DNA from: Variovorax paradoxus
GTDB taxonomy: Bacteria > Pseudomonadota > Gammaproteobacteria > Burkholderiales > Burkholderiaceae_C
Direction: 5' to 3'
NCBI RefSeq assembly: GCF_000834655.1
Contig: NZ_JXQQ01000008.1
Span: forward strand, 287,263 to 351,262
Length of the DNA: 64,000 bases
This document shows, piece by piece, positions 36,827 to 45,459 of the stretch (the stretch's first letter is position 1; each line of letters starts with the position of its first letter). The notes beneath the pieces were generated by a model. It saw only the letters and a program-made list of their open reading frames with translations. It was not told the DNA's origin and searched no databases. A program made the position numbers and the translations under genes.

Positions 36827-39286
36827 ATGCCGCGTTCGTCCGCACAGTTCACCCAGCCCGCCGAGTCCTCCTCTCCCTCCGCATTGCTTGTGGTGATCGC
36901 CGTGGCCCTCGGCCTCGCGGGCCTTGCGCTCGTGGCCGCGGGAGCGTGGCTCATTGCGCTCGGGGGCTCCTGGTATTACCTCGTCGCGGGGCTCGGGCTC
37001 ATCGCCTCGGCACTGCTCATGCGGCGTGGCGGCGGCATCGGGCTGCTGTTCTACGCGGCGGTGGTCCTGCTCACGCTGGTGTGGTCGTTGTGGGAGGTGG
37101 GCCTGGACTGGTGGCCGCTGGCCGCGCGCGGCGACGTGTTCTTCGTGGGGGGCCTCGTCCTCCTCACGCCCTGGGTGGCGCGTGCGCTCGCGCGGCGCGA
37201 CGCGACGGGCATCGGCCGCACACGCGCCGTGCTCGGCGCGGTGCTGGCGGCCTTCCTGCTGGCGGCGGTGTTCTCGTGGGCGCGCGAGCCCGGCCGCATC
37301 GAAGGCATCGCGCCGCTGCCCGATGCGCCGGCCAATGCAACGGCCTCGGCACTTGCCAGCCCGCCCCCGCCGATGGACGACTGGACCGCCTACGGCGGCA
37401 CCGGCTTCGGCCAGCGCTACTCGGCGCTCGACCAGATCACGCCGGCCAACGTCGGGCAGCTCGAAGAGGCCTGGCACTTCCGCACCGGCGACGTGCGCGC
37501 CCAGCCCGGCGATCCGGAAGAGACGACGTTCGAAGTCACGCCGCTGAAGATCGGCGAGCGCCTCTTTCTCTGCACGCCGCACCAAGCGGTGGTGGCGCTC
37601 GATGCGACCACGGGCAAGCAGCTCTGGCGCTACACGCCCGAGATCAAGCGCCCGCTCGCGCTGCAGCACCTGACCTGCCGGGGCTTGTCGTATCACGCAG
37701 GCAGCGCAACGCAACCTGCCGCCGCATCGACGCCCTCGCCTTCACCCTCGGCACCCGCGGGCGACTGCGACGCCAAGCTCTTCATGCCCACCGCCGACGG
37801 CCGTGTGATCGCGCTCGACCCCCAGAACGGCAAGCCGTGCCTGGCCTTCGGCGGCGGCAGCGGGCAGATCGACCTCTGGAAGAACATGCCCAACGTGAGC
37901 CTGGGCGCGTATTACTCGACCTCGCCGGTCGTCGTGACGCGCTCGCTCATCGTGGTGGGCGGCACGGTGCTGGACAACGTCTCGACCAAGGAAACCTCGG
38001 GCGTGATCCGCGCGTTCGACGTGAACACCGGCGCGCTCGTGTGGAACTGGGATTCGGGCAACCCCGAGGAGACCGCGCCCATTGCAGCCGACCGCACCTA
38101 CACCGTCAATTCGCCCAACAGCTGGTCGATCTCCAGCGTGGACGAGGCGCTGGGGCTGGTCTACGTGCCCACGGGCAACCAGCCGCCGGACCAGTGGGGC
38201 GGCAAGCGCACCGAGGGCGCGGAGCGCTATTCGTCGTCGGTGGTCGCGCTCGACCTGGCGAGCGGCCGGGTGCGCTGGAGTTTCCAGACGGTGCACCACG
38301 ACCTCTGGGACTACGACGTGCCCGCGCAGCCCAGCCTCATCGACCTGCGCGTGGGCAGCGAGACCATTCCGGCGCTGGTGCAGCCGACCAAGCAGGGCGA
38401 GCTCTTCGTGCTCGACCGGCGCAACGGCAAGCCCATCGTGCCGGTGAACGAGCGGCCCGCGCCGCAGGGCGCGGCCACGGGCGATCGCACCGCGCCGACG
38501 CAGCCGGTGTCGGGCCTGTCGTTCGATCCGCCCGCGCTCAAGCCGGCCGACATGTGGGGCGCCACGGTGTTCGACCAGCTCGCCTGCCGCATCGCTTTTC
38601 ACCGGCTGCGCTACGAAGGCCGCTTCACGCCGCCGTCGACGCAGGGCTCGCTCATCTATCCGGGCAACTTCGGCGTCTTCAACTGGGGCAGCATCGCGGT
38701 CGATCCGCAGCGGCAGATCGCCTTCACCACGCCCGCGTCGCTGGCCTTCGTCTCGCGGCTGGTGCCGCGCGCGGACGACACCACGCGCTACGTGCAGGGC
38801 AAGGGGCAGCCCACCGGCAGCCTGCCCGCGCTCAACGAGAACTTCGGCGCGCCGTTCGCGATCAAGCTCAACCCGTTCACCTCGGTGCTGGGGCTGCCGT
38901 GCCAGGCGCCGCCGTGGGGGCACGTGGCGGGGGCGGACCTGCGCAGCGGCAAGGTCATCTGGATGCACAAGAACGGCACCGTGCGCGACAGCTCGCCGTT
39001 GCCGCTGCCCTTCGCGATGGGCGTGCCCAACCTCGGCGGGCCGGTGATGACCGCGGGCGGCGTGGCCTTCCTGTCGGGCACGCTCGACCAGTTCGTGCGC
39101 GGCTACGACGTGGGCAACGGCAAGGAGCTCTGGCGCAGCCGGCTGCCCGCGGGCGGACAGGCCACGCCGATGACCTACCGCGGCAGCGACGGGCGGCAGT
39201 ACGTCGTGGTGGCTGCGGGTGGGCATGGGTCCCTCGGCACGCGCACCGGGGACCATGTGATCGCCTACGCGCTGCCCAGGCGATAG
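36827..39286 (+). CDS. Membrane-bound PQQ-dependent dehydrogenase, glucose/quinate family
   Basis: This 819-aa enzyme has about five N-terminal membrane helices (residues about 15-155) and a periplasmic eight-bladed PQQ domain starting near MDDWTAYGGTGFGQRYSALD. Conserved blocks include VSGLSFDPPALKPADMWGA, GSIAVDPQRQIAF and the C-terminal GGHGSLGTRTGDHVIAYALP. It passes electrons from sugar or polyol oxidation directly to ubiquinone. The adjacent xylose-type transporter suggests an aldose (glucose or xylose) substrate, but quinate or shikimate cannot be excluded. No PQQ synthesis genes are present. Confidence 0.88.
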   Translation: MPRSSAQFTQPAESSSPSALLVVIAVALGLAGLALVAAGAWLIALGGSWYYLVAGLGLIASALLMRRGGGIGLLFYAAVVLLTLVWSLWEVGLDWWPLAARGDVFFVGGLVLLTPWVARALARRDATGIGRTRAVLGAVLAAFLLAAVFSWAREPGRIEGIAPLPDAPANATASALASPPPPMDDWTAYGGTGFGQRYSALDQITPANVGQLEEAWHFRTGDVRAQPGDPEETTFEVTPLKIGERLFLCTPHQAVVALDATTGKQLWRYTPEIKRPLALQHLTCRGLSYHAGSATQPAAASTPSPSPSAPAGDCDAKLFMPTADGRVIALDPQNGKPCLAFGGGSGQIDLWKNMPNVSLGAYYSTSPVVVTRSLIVVGGTVLDNVSTKETSGVIRAFDVNTGALVWNWDSGNPEETAPIAADRTYTVNSPNSWSISSVDEALGLVYVPTGNQPPDQWGGKRTEGAERYSSSVVALDLASGRVRWSFQTVHHDLWDYDVPAQPSLIDLRVGSETIPALVQPTKQGELFVLDRRNGKPIVPVNERPAPQGAATGDRTAPTQPVSGLSFDPPALKPADMWGATVFDQLACRIAFHRLRYEGRFTPPSTQGSLIYPGNFGVFNWGSIAVDPQRQIAFTTPASLAFVSRLVPRADDTTRYVQGKGQPTGSLPALNENFGAPFAIKLNPFTSVLGLPCQAPPWGHVAGADLRSGKVIWMHKNGTVRDSSPLPLPFAMGVPNLGGPVMTAGGVAFLSGTLDQFVRGYDVGNGKELWRSRLPAGGQATPMTYRGSDGRQYVVVAAGGHGSLGTRTGDHVIAYALPRR

Positions 39287-39311
39287 GCGAGAAACGACAT
39301 TCGGCCGGTGC

Positions 39312-40313
39312 TCAATCGAGCTGCAGTCCCGCCTCCTGCGCCGCCTTGGGCAGCACGGCCAGTTCGCGCTTGAGCACGTCCGCGAAAGCCTGGGGCGTGT
39401 TGCCGGTCGCAGGCGCCACGCCGCCCAGTTCGTTCAGGCGCTTGCGGAACGCCGGTTCGGCGGTGATCTTGGCGATTTTTTCGCCCAGCAGCTTGACCAC
39501 CGGTGCGGGTGTCTTCGCGGGCGCCACCACGCCGAACCAGACATCGAAGTCCACGCCGCCGGGCACGCCCTGCTCGGTCAGGGTCGCCACGTCGGGCCAC
39601 AGCTCCGAGCGGCCGTTGCGCAACTGGCCGATGGCCTTGAGCTTGCCCGACTGGATGAAGCTGCGCACGTCCCCGGTACCCAGCAGGCCCCAGGTCACTT
39701 CGTTGGCCATCAGGGCCTGCACCAGCGGCGCGCCGCCCTTGTAGGGCACGTGCGTGAAGTTGCCGTCGGCGTTCGCGTTGAAGGCTTCCGATGCCAGGTG
39801 CGACAGTCCGCCCGCGCCGGCCGATCCGTAGGGCAGGCCGCCCTTGCCGGCCTTCTTGCCGGCGGCCAGCAGCTCCTGCACGTTCTTGTACGGCGATTTC
39901 TCGGGCACCACCAAGAGCAGCGGCGCCAGCGAAATACGCGACACCGGCACGAAGTCCGAGGACTGGAAGCCCGCTTTCTTGTAGATGACCGGATTGATCG
40001 ACAGCATGCCCGTGAGCGTCACCGCCAGCGTGTGGCCGTCGGCGGGGCTTTGCGCCACGTTGATCATGGCGATGTTGCCGCCGGCGCCCGGGCGGTTCTC
40101 GACCAGGACGGTCTGCCCCAGCTCTTCCTGCAGGCGCGGGCTCAGCATGCGCGCGGCCACGTCGGTGGCGCCGCCCGGCGGGTAGGGCACGACCAGGCGG
40201 ATCGGCTTGGTCGGATAGGCGCCGGCGCCGTCTTGCGCCATGGCGAAAGTGCCGAGGCCCAGGGCCAGTGTTCCTGCCGCGACGGCGCGGCCGATGAGGT
40301 TGAGAGTACGCAC
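39312..40313 (-). CDS. Tripartite tricarboxylate transporter receptor (Bug family)
   Basis: This 333-aa periplasmic receptor starts with GTG at 40313, preceded by AGGAG. The signal peptide ends near FAMAQ. Family features are YPTKPIRLVVPYPPGG, VLVENRPGAGGNIAM and THVPYKGGAPLVQALM. It is the last gene of a leftward set with a PEP-mutase-like lyase and LeuCD-like hydro-lyase subunits, so its ligand is probably the dicarboxylate they degrade. It converges with the PQQ dehydrogenase, 25 bp apart. Confidence 0.9.
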   Translation of the reverse strand: MRTLNLIGRAVAAGTLALGLGTFAMAQDGAGAYPTKPIRLVVPYPPGGATDVAARMLSPRLQEELGQTVLVENRPGAGGNIAMINVAQSPADGHTLAVTLTGMLSINPVIYKKAGFQSSDFVPVSRISLAPLLLVVPEKSPYKNVQELLAAGKKAGKGGLPYGSAGAGGLSHLASEAFNANADGNFTHVPYKGGAPLVQALMANEVTWGLLGTGDVRSFIQSGKLKAIGQLRNGRSELWPDVATLTEQGVPGGVDFDVWFGVVAPAKTPAPVVKLLGEKIAKITAEPAFRKRLNELGGVAPATGNTPQAFADVLKRELAVLPKAAQEAGLQLD

Positions 40314-40357
40314 GTTTTTGCTCCTGGTTTTTCTAAGGGGGACCGAAAGGGGCGGAC

Positions 40358-41239
40358 TCAGCGGGCGCCGCCGGCCTCGTAGCGGGCCTGCTTTTCTTCG
40401 AGCGCATGCCAGCCGATGAGGTCCTTGAACTCGGCCATCGGCGTCTGCGCGAAAGGCAGGTCGGCGAAATCGCCCGAGCGCCGGCGTGCCAGCTCGCGCA
40501 GGTTGGCCTGCACCGTGTGCACGGTGGTCAGGAGGCTCGCGATCGGATAGCTCGCGATCGCCGCCACGCTCTCGATCTGCGCGCGGGTCAGCGCGGTCAT
40601 CCAGGTGCCGGCCATCAGCATCAGCGACAGCCGGCGGCCGCAGGTTTCGCGCAGCTGCACGAGTTGCTCGTAGCTGCCGAAGGTGCGCGAGATGGGCTGG
40701 ATCAGGTCGGCGCCGGCCTCGGCGTACCGCGCCGCGCGCTCCAGCGCTTCGGCCGGGTCCTGGGCATCGGTGCGCGCGACGATCAGGAGGTCGGGGTCGG
40801 TGCGCGCATCGAGGGCGGCCTTGATGCGCGCGAGCGCGTCGTCCATCGACACCAGCGTGGATGTCGGCGCGGCGGCGGGGCAGCGCTTGGGGCTGACCTG
40901 ATCTTCCAGCTGCAGCGCCGCGGCACCCGCCTTCTCGAACTCGCGCACGGCGCGGGCCACGTTCAGCACGCTGCCGTAGCCGGTGTCCGCGTCCACGAAG
41001 ATCGGCTTGCGCACCACGTTGGCCATGCGGTTCACGGTGGCGACGTTCTCGCTGAGCGTGTACAGCTCCATGTCGGGCTGGCCCAGCAGCGCGGCGGAGA
41101 TGCCGAAGCCCGTGCTGAAGATGCCGTCGAAGTCCGACTGGTCCACCAGCAGGGCCGACAGCGCGTCTTGCGCGCCGCCGCACCAGAGGGTCGGGCCGTG
41201 GGTGATGCGCTGGCGCAGCGCCTGGCGTGATGAAGTCAT
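40358..41239 (-). CDS. Isocitrate lyase/PEP mutase superfamily C-C lyase
   Basis: This 293-aa TIM-barrel protein has the Mg-binding VDADTGYG (Asp83, Asp85) and QLEDQ (Glu112-Asp113). The active-site loop reads SPKRCPAAAP with Cys120; related lyases usually have KKCGH, so the Gly-His is replaced by Pro-Ala. 2-Methylisocitrate lyase, 2,3-dimethylmalate lyase and oxaloacetate decarboxylase belong to this superfamily. Next to a LeuCD-like hydro-lyase, a 2,3-dimethylmalate-lyase-like cleavage is an attractive guess. The ATG at 41239 follows AGGAG. Confidence 0.8.
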   Translation of the reverse strand: MTSSRQALRQRITHGPTLWCGGAQDALSALLVDQSDFDGIFSTGFGISAALLGQPDMELYTLSENVATVNRMANVVRKPIFVDADTGYGSVLNVARAVREFEKAGAAALQLEDQVSPKRCPAAAPTSTLVSMDDALARIKAALDARTDPDLLIVARTDAQDPAEALERAARYAEAGADLIQPISRTFGSYEQLVQLRETCGRRLSLMLMAGTWMTALTRAQIESVAAIASYPIASLLTTVHTVQANLRELARRRSGDFADLPFAQTPMAEFKDLIGWHALEEKQARYEAGGAR

Positions 41240-41310
41240 CGTCTCTGTCTCCTGGAAAAATTGCGCCGCTGCCCGGCATGGGCGCTGCGCCATGGGCTTG
41301 CAGAAAAAGG

Positions 41311-41817
41311 TCAGGCCATGCGGCGCTTCAGATAGGGAATGAGCCCTCCCGCATCCAGCATGCCGCGCTCGGAATCGGAGAAGGGCTGCAGCGTCAGGGT
41401 CTGGCCCGAGCGCAGGTTCTTCACTTCGTTCGTGGCCCAGTTCACCGTGAGCTCGTCGCCGCGCGCGGTGGCCGCGCGGATGCCCGGGCAGCTCACGAGC
41501 GGAAAGCCCATGCTCGTCTCGCCGCGGAAAAACCCGGGCGAGAACGACTCGGCGATCACCGCGGCAATGCCCAGGTGCCGCATGGCGCGCATGGCCGGAT
41601 AGTGCGGATGGCCGTAGCCGAAGTTGTGGCCGCCGACGAGCAGGTCGCCCTTGCCCACGCTGGCCGCGAAGTCCGGCGTGTAGTCGGCCATGGCCAGTGC
41701 GGCCAGCTCCTTCACGTCGGTGATCTTGATGTTGCGCACGCCGACGATGAGGTCGATGTCGTAGTCGTCTTCCTCGAAGACCCAGGCCGCGCGGCCCTGC
41801 AGGTTGGCCAGGCTCAT
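41311..41817 (-). CDS. LeuD-like hydro-lyase small subunit with altered substrate loop
   Basis: This 168-aa protein has the swivelling domain of aconitase/isopropylmalate isomerase small subunits (GRAAWVFEEDDYDIDLI, later IAAVIAESFSPGFFRG). In LeuD the loop reads NFGCGSSRE, with Ser and Arg binding the substrate; here residues 65-73 are NFGYGHPHY, so the substrate must differ from isopropylmalate. Its ATG overlaps the large-subunit stop by 4 bp. The lyase gene follows 71 bp downstream. Confidence 0.82.
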   Translation of the reverse strand: MSLANLQGRAAWVFEEDDYDIDLIVGVRNIKITDVKELAALAMADYTPDFAASVGKGDLLVGGHNFGYGHPHYPAMRAMRHLGIAAVIAESFSPGFFRGETSMGFPLVSCPGIRAATARGDELTVNWATNEVKNLRSGQTLTLQPFSDSERGMLDAGGLIPYLKRRMA

Positions 41818-43094
41818 GCGGCGGCTCCCGCGGCTTGCGCCAGGTAGGGGCGCGGGTCGGCGATGCGGCCTTCCAGCGCGGAGGCCGCCACCACCGCGGC
41901 GTTGCAGATGTAGATCTCCGAATCCACGCTGCCCATGCGCCCCGGCGTGTTCAGCGTGCCGGTGGACACGGCGCGCTGGCCGTCGGTCATGGTGGCGATG
42001 CGGCCGAAGCAATAGTCGCAGCTGGGCGAGCTGATGAAGGCCCCGGCTTCGACCAGCACCTCGATCAGCCCCTCGCGCGCGGCGGCCGCCATGATGGCCT
42101 TGGACGTGGGCACCACGTGCAGCTGGAAGCCCGGCTGGATGCGGCGGCCGCGCAGCACCTCGGCCGCGATGCGCAGGTCTTCGAGCCGGCCGCTGGCGCA
42201 CGAGCCGAGATACCCGGTGTGCACTTCGACGCCGGTGAAGTCCTTCAGGTCCCGCGTGTTGGCGGGGCTCGGCGGAATCACGACGATGGGCTCCAGCGTC
42301 GAGACGTCGATCGTCACCACCTTGTCGTAGTGCGCATCGGCATCGGGATACACCGGCGCGAGTGCGATCTTCGAGCGGCCCTGCACATAGGCCAGCGTCT
42401 TGGCATCGGGCGCGATGAGCATCGTGGTCGCGCCGAGGAACATGGCCTGGCCGCAAATGGTCTGGCGCCCTTCGATGCTCATCGCGTCGATCACGGGCCC
42501 GCACAGTTCCACCACCTTGAAGCGGCAGGAGGCCGGGCCCATCACGCGGACCATGTGGTGGAACACGTCGCGCGCCATCACCCCGGGCTGCAGCGTTCCC
42601 GTCAGCTCGACCTTCACCGTCGCCGGCACGGTCATGGTGAGCGTCTCGGTCACGAAGGATTCGAGCACGCCTTTGCGCGCACCGAAGGCGAAGGTGCCGA
42701 AGGCTCCGAGCTGGCTCACATGGCCGTCGAAGTGGACGGCAAAGGCGCCCGGCGTGGCGTAGCCCATTTCGGCGGCCACTTGGTGGCCGATGCCTTCGCG
42801 CTCGTGCACCGGCACGCCCTGTTCCTTTCCCCAGGCGCGGGTGATCTTGTGCAGTTCCTCTTCCTTCGGGGCGGTGGCCGGGACCATGTGGTCGATGAAC
42901 AGCACGAAGCGCTCGGGGCTCGAAACCTTCTCGATGCCGAAGTCTTCCCGCGTTTCCTTGAAGAACACATCGGTGTAGCCGGGAAAGTCGTAGGCGATCA
43001 CGAAGTCCGGCCGCGCCGTGATCTCTTCGCCGGGCACCACCGCCGGCCTGCCGGCGGCGCGGGCCAGGATCTTCTCTGTCATCGTCTGGGGCAT
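41814..43094 (-). CDS. LeuC-like (aconitase family) hydro-lyase large subunit
   Basis: This 426-aa protein keeps the three [4Fe-4S] cysteines: Cys299 (GSCASGR), Cys359 and Cys362 (SCDYCFGR). Where LeuC has GDSHTST, it reads FDGHVSQ (residues 122-128), so the cluster is kept but the active-site loop has changed. Together with the small subunit it should add or remove water on an unsaturated dicarboxylate. The ATG at 43094 is chosen (MPQTMTEKILARAAG); upstream in-frame codons would overlap the promoter dyad. It is divergent from the IclR regulator. Confidence 0.82.
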   Translation of the reverse strand: MPQTMTEKILARAAGRPAVVPGEEITARPDFVIAYDFPGYTDVFFKETREDFGIEKVSSPERFVLFIDHMVPATAPKEEELHKITRAWGKEQGVPVHEREGIGHQVAAEMGYATPGAFAVHFDGHVSQLGAFGTFAFGARKGVLESFVTETLTMTVPATVKVELTGTLQPGVMARDVFHHMVRVMGPASCRFKVVELCGPVIDAMSIEGRQTICGQAMFLGATTMLIAPDAKTLAYVQGRSKIALAPVYPDADAHYDKVVTIDVSTLEPIVVIPPSPANTRDLKDFTGVEVHTGYLGSCASGRLEDLRIAAEVLRGRRIQPGFQLHVVPTSKAIMAAAAREGLIEVLVEAGAFISSPSCDYCFGRIATMTDGQRAVSTGTLNTPGRMGSVDSEIYICNAAVVAASALEGRIADPRPYLAQAAGAAA

Positions 43095-43111
43095 CTGCTT
43101 GACCTTCACTT

Positions 43112-43207
43112 CCACAATATGGCAGTTGGATGGGTTCTGGATCCCTATTACATTCGAGCGAATTTCCCTCCTCTTGGGGAACAACCCGAATTACTGCCGC
43201 ATTGTGG
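43112..43207 (+). promoter_or_regulatory. Nested dyad between the LeuC-like and IclR genes
   Basis: CCACAATATGGCAGT (43112-43126) faces ACTGCCGCATTGTGG (43193-43207), matching at 13 of 15 positions. GGGTT (43132-43136) and AACCC (43183-43187) share the same centre. A 12-bp palindrome ATTCGAGCGAAT (43152-43163) sits near the middle. The layout suits two inverted operator sites for the IclR protein. Confidence 0.55.
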
Positions 43208-44058
43208 AAACTAAACGCCGAACCGCTCTTTCGAAAACCCCCTCGACCGCGCCGCCGGCCGCCAGCGGCGCGCGCTCGGGCACGCAGAGCATCGAGCGCG
43301 TGGTCGGCATGCTGCGCGTGGTGGCCTCCCGTGGGAGGCGCGGCATGCGGATCGCCGATGTCGTGAGCCTGAGCGGCCTGCCCATGTCCACCTGCTTTCG
43401 CATGCTGCAGCGGCTGGAAGTGGAAGGGCTGCTGGTGCGCGACCTGCTCACCCGCAAGTACCACCTGGGGCCGCTCCTGTACGAGCTGGGCATGCTGGCC
43501 CAGCCGCATTACCAGTTGAGCGAGCTGTGCGAGGAGGCGCTGCGCACCATCGCCGAGCTGACGCACGACACGGTGTACCTGAGCGAGCGGCGAGGCCCCG
43601 AATCCATCTGCACCAGCCGGGCGCTGGGTGCCTACCCCATCAAGGCGCTGACGCTCGATGTGGGCATTCGCCGCCCCATGGGCGTGGGCGCCGGCGGCCT
43701 CGCGATCCTGAGCGCGCTTCCGGAGGCCGAAGCGGAGCTGATCGTCGCCGCCAACGAGGCGCGCTATGCCAAGTTCGGCGCATTCGGGCCGGGCTTCCTG
43801 CGCGACGCCATCGCGCAGACGCGTGCGCAGGGCTATTCGTTCCTGGACAGCGCGGCCACGCCCGGCGCCGCGGCCATCGGCGTGGCTTTTCCGCCCGACA
43901 ACCCGGTCGCCGCGGTGAGCGTGGCGGCCGTTTCCAGCCGCATGGGGCCGGCGCGGCGCGCCGAAGTGGCGAAGATCATCCACCAGCAGGTGCGTGCGAT
44001 CTGCGTGCTGCTCGAGGCCAAGTCGATGGCGCCTTCATCGGGCCGCGACGGCGATTGA
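43204..44058 (+). CDS. IclR-family transcriptional regulator
   Basis: This protein of about 284 aa has a winged helix (ADVVSLSGLPMSTCFRMLQR) and a C-terminal effector-binding domain (GAGGLAILSALPEAEAELI). It is divergent from the hydro-lyase operon and its probable regulator. The start is uncertain: I use GTG at 43204 (METKRRTALSKTP once initiated), inside the promoter dyad; no strong ribosome-binding site helps to decide. The residues before SIERVVGMLRVV are a Ser/Pro/Ala-rich tail. Confidence 0.87.
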   Translation: METKRRTALSKTPSTAPPAASGARSGTQSIERVVGMLRVVASRGRRGMRIADVVSLSGLPMSTCFRMLQRLEVEGLLVRDLLTRKYHLGPLLYELGMLAQPHYQLSELCEEALRTIAELTHDTVYLSERRGPESICTSRALGAYPIKALTLDVGIRRPMGVGAGGLAILSALPEAEAELIVAANEARYAKFGAFGPGFLRDAIAQTRAQGYSFLDSAATPGAAAIGVAFPPDNPVAAVSVAAVSSRMGPARRAEVAKIIHQQVRAICVLLEAKSMAPSSGRDGD

Positions 44059-44096
44059 CGGGTGACTGACCGGCGCCTGCCGGCCCGCACCGGACG

Positions 44097-45326
44097 TCAG
44101 GACTCCCAGCCGCGCATGCGGCGGTAGAGCGTGCCGCGCGACACGTTGAGCTGGCGCGCGGCCTGCGACACGTTGCCGCCATGCGCCGCGAGCGTTTCCT
44201 CGATCAGCTTGCGGCTGTGTTCCTGCAGCGTCTCCGCGTGCGGCCCATCGGTGGCCGCCGTGCACGCAGGCGCCGCCGCTGCATCCACCGAAAGTTCGAC
44301 GGGCGCGGGCGCATGCACGCCCGGCATGGCCACCGCGTGCTGGAAGTCCACCCCGTCCGCGCCCTTCAGGTGCGCCTGCACCCAGACGCCCAGGCCACTG
44401 GCCAGGCGCAGCGGCTGCGCCGATTCGCGGCGGCCCAGCCGCAGCAGGCTCGCGAGGTCGTGCCCCAGCAGGCATTCGACATCGCGCTCGCCCGCCGCTT
44501 CGGGCAAGCGCCCGAGCAGCCGCGCGCCGGCATTGTTGAGCCACGCTATCGTGCCGTCCGGCGCGATGCCCGCGAGCGCTTCGAGCGGCGTGCCCAGCAG
44601 TGTCGGGCTCGCCTGGAAACGCAGGATGAGGTGGTCGCGCGACTGCGCCTGCAGCAGGCGGTTCTCGATCGTCGTGGCGTACAGCGACACCATCGACGCC
44701 GCATCGAAGCCGAAGCGCCGTGCCTCCGCCGTGAGGTCGAGCACGCCGGCCAGCCGGCCCTTCACGTCGCGGATCGGCGCGGCTGCGCACTGCATCTCGC
44801 GCAGCACGTCGAAGTAGTGCTCGGCACCATCGACGGTGCAGGCCTGCCCGGTGCTCGCGACGATGCCCGGCGCGGTCGTGCCCACGATGCGCTCGGAGAT
44901 GTTCACGCCCACGCGCGCGGTCTTGCGCAGCACCGGCTGGTGCGCGGCGCACGGCTGCTGGGTGACATGCACCACCACGCCTTCGCGGTCGGTGAGGATC
45001 ACGCGGCAGTCGGTGCCCGCGAGCGCGTGCTCCATCTGCCCGAGCTCCTGGCGCGCCACGTCGAGCAGCTCGCGGTTGCGCGCGAGCGTGGCGTGCAGGC
45101 GGCTGGGCGTGACGGCATCGAAGGGCACGATGCGCTGGCGGTCGGCATGGGTGCGGGTGCAGCGCATCCACGACTGCAGCACAGCCTCGCCGATGAGGCC
45201 CGAGGGTCGCACGCCTTCCTCGAAGAACTGCCGCCGCGCGAGCGCCACGCGCTGCGCGGGCGTGCTGGCGAAGAGCTGGCGCGGCGCATCCGCGGTGCCC
45301 AGCCTGTCGAACATGTCGTGAGCCAT
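44097..45326 (-). CDS. AcoR-like regulator with GAF, PAS-like and Fis-type HTH, no AAA+ domain
   Basis: This 409-aa protein has the N-terminal sensory region of AcoR-like activators (SWMRCTRTHADRQR, then a GAF domain with GVNISERIVGTTAPG), a PAS-like middle part (LAGIAPDGTIAWLNNAGARL) and a C-terminal Fis-type helix-turn-helix (NVSQAARQLNVSRGTLYRRM). The sigma-54-contacting AAA+ module with GAFTGA is absent. It therefore probably regulates sigma-70 promoters or works with another activator. It is divergent from the PQQ alcohol dehydrogenase, the probable target. Confidence 0.8.
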   Translation of the reverse strand: MAHDMFDRLGTADAPRQLFASTPAQRVALARRQFFEEGVRPSGLIGEAVLQSWMRCTRTHADRQRIVPFDAVTPSRLHATLARNRELLDVARQELGQMEHALAGTDCRVILTDREGVVVHVTQQPCAAHQPVLRKTARVGVNISERIVGTTAPGIVASTGQACTVDGAEHYFDVLREMQCAAAPIRDVKGRLAGVLDLTAEARRFGFDAASMVSLYATTIENRLLQAQSRDHLILRFQASPTLLGTPLEALAGIAPDGTIAWLNNAGARLLGRLPEAAGERDVECLLGHDLASLLRLGRRESAQPLRLASGLGVWVQAHLKGADGVDFQHAVAMPGVHAPAPVELSVDAAAAPACTAATDGPHAETLQEHSRKLIEETLAAHGGNVSQAARQLNVSRGTLYRRMRGWES

Positions 45327-45459
45327 GGTGCTCGATGCCTCCCTGGATTCGGGGACCACAGCGAATGTGTTCCGCAATGGAACAAGGCTCGATTGGGGAA
45401 ATCCCGAAGGTGAAGGCGAGCGCCGCGCGAACGATCCTTGGCCCACAAGGAGACCCACG

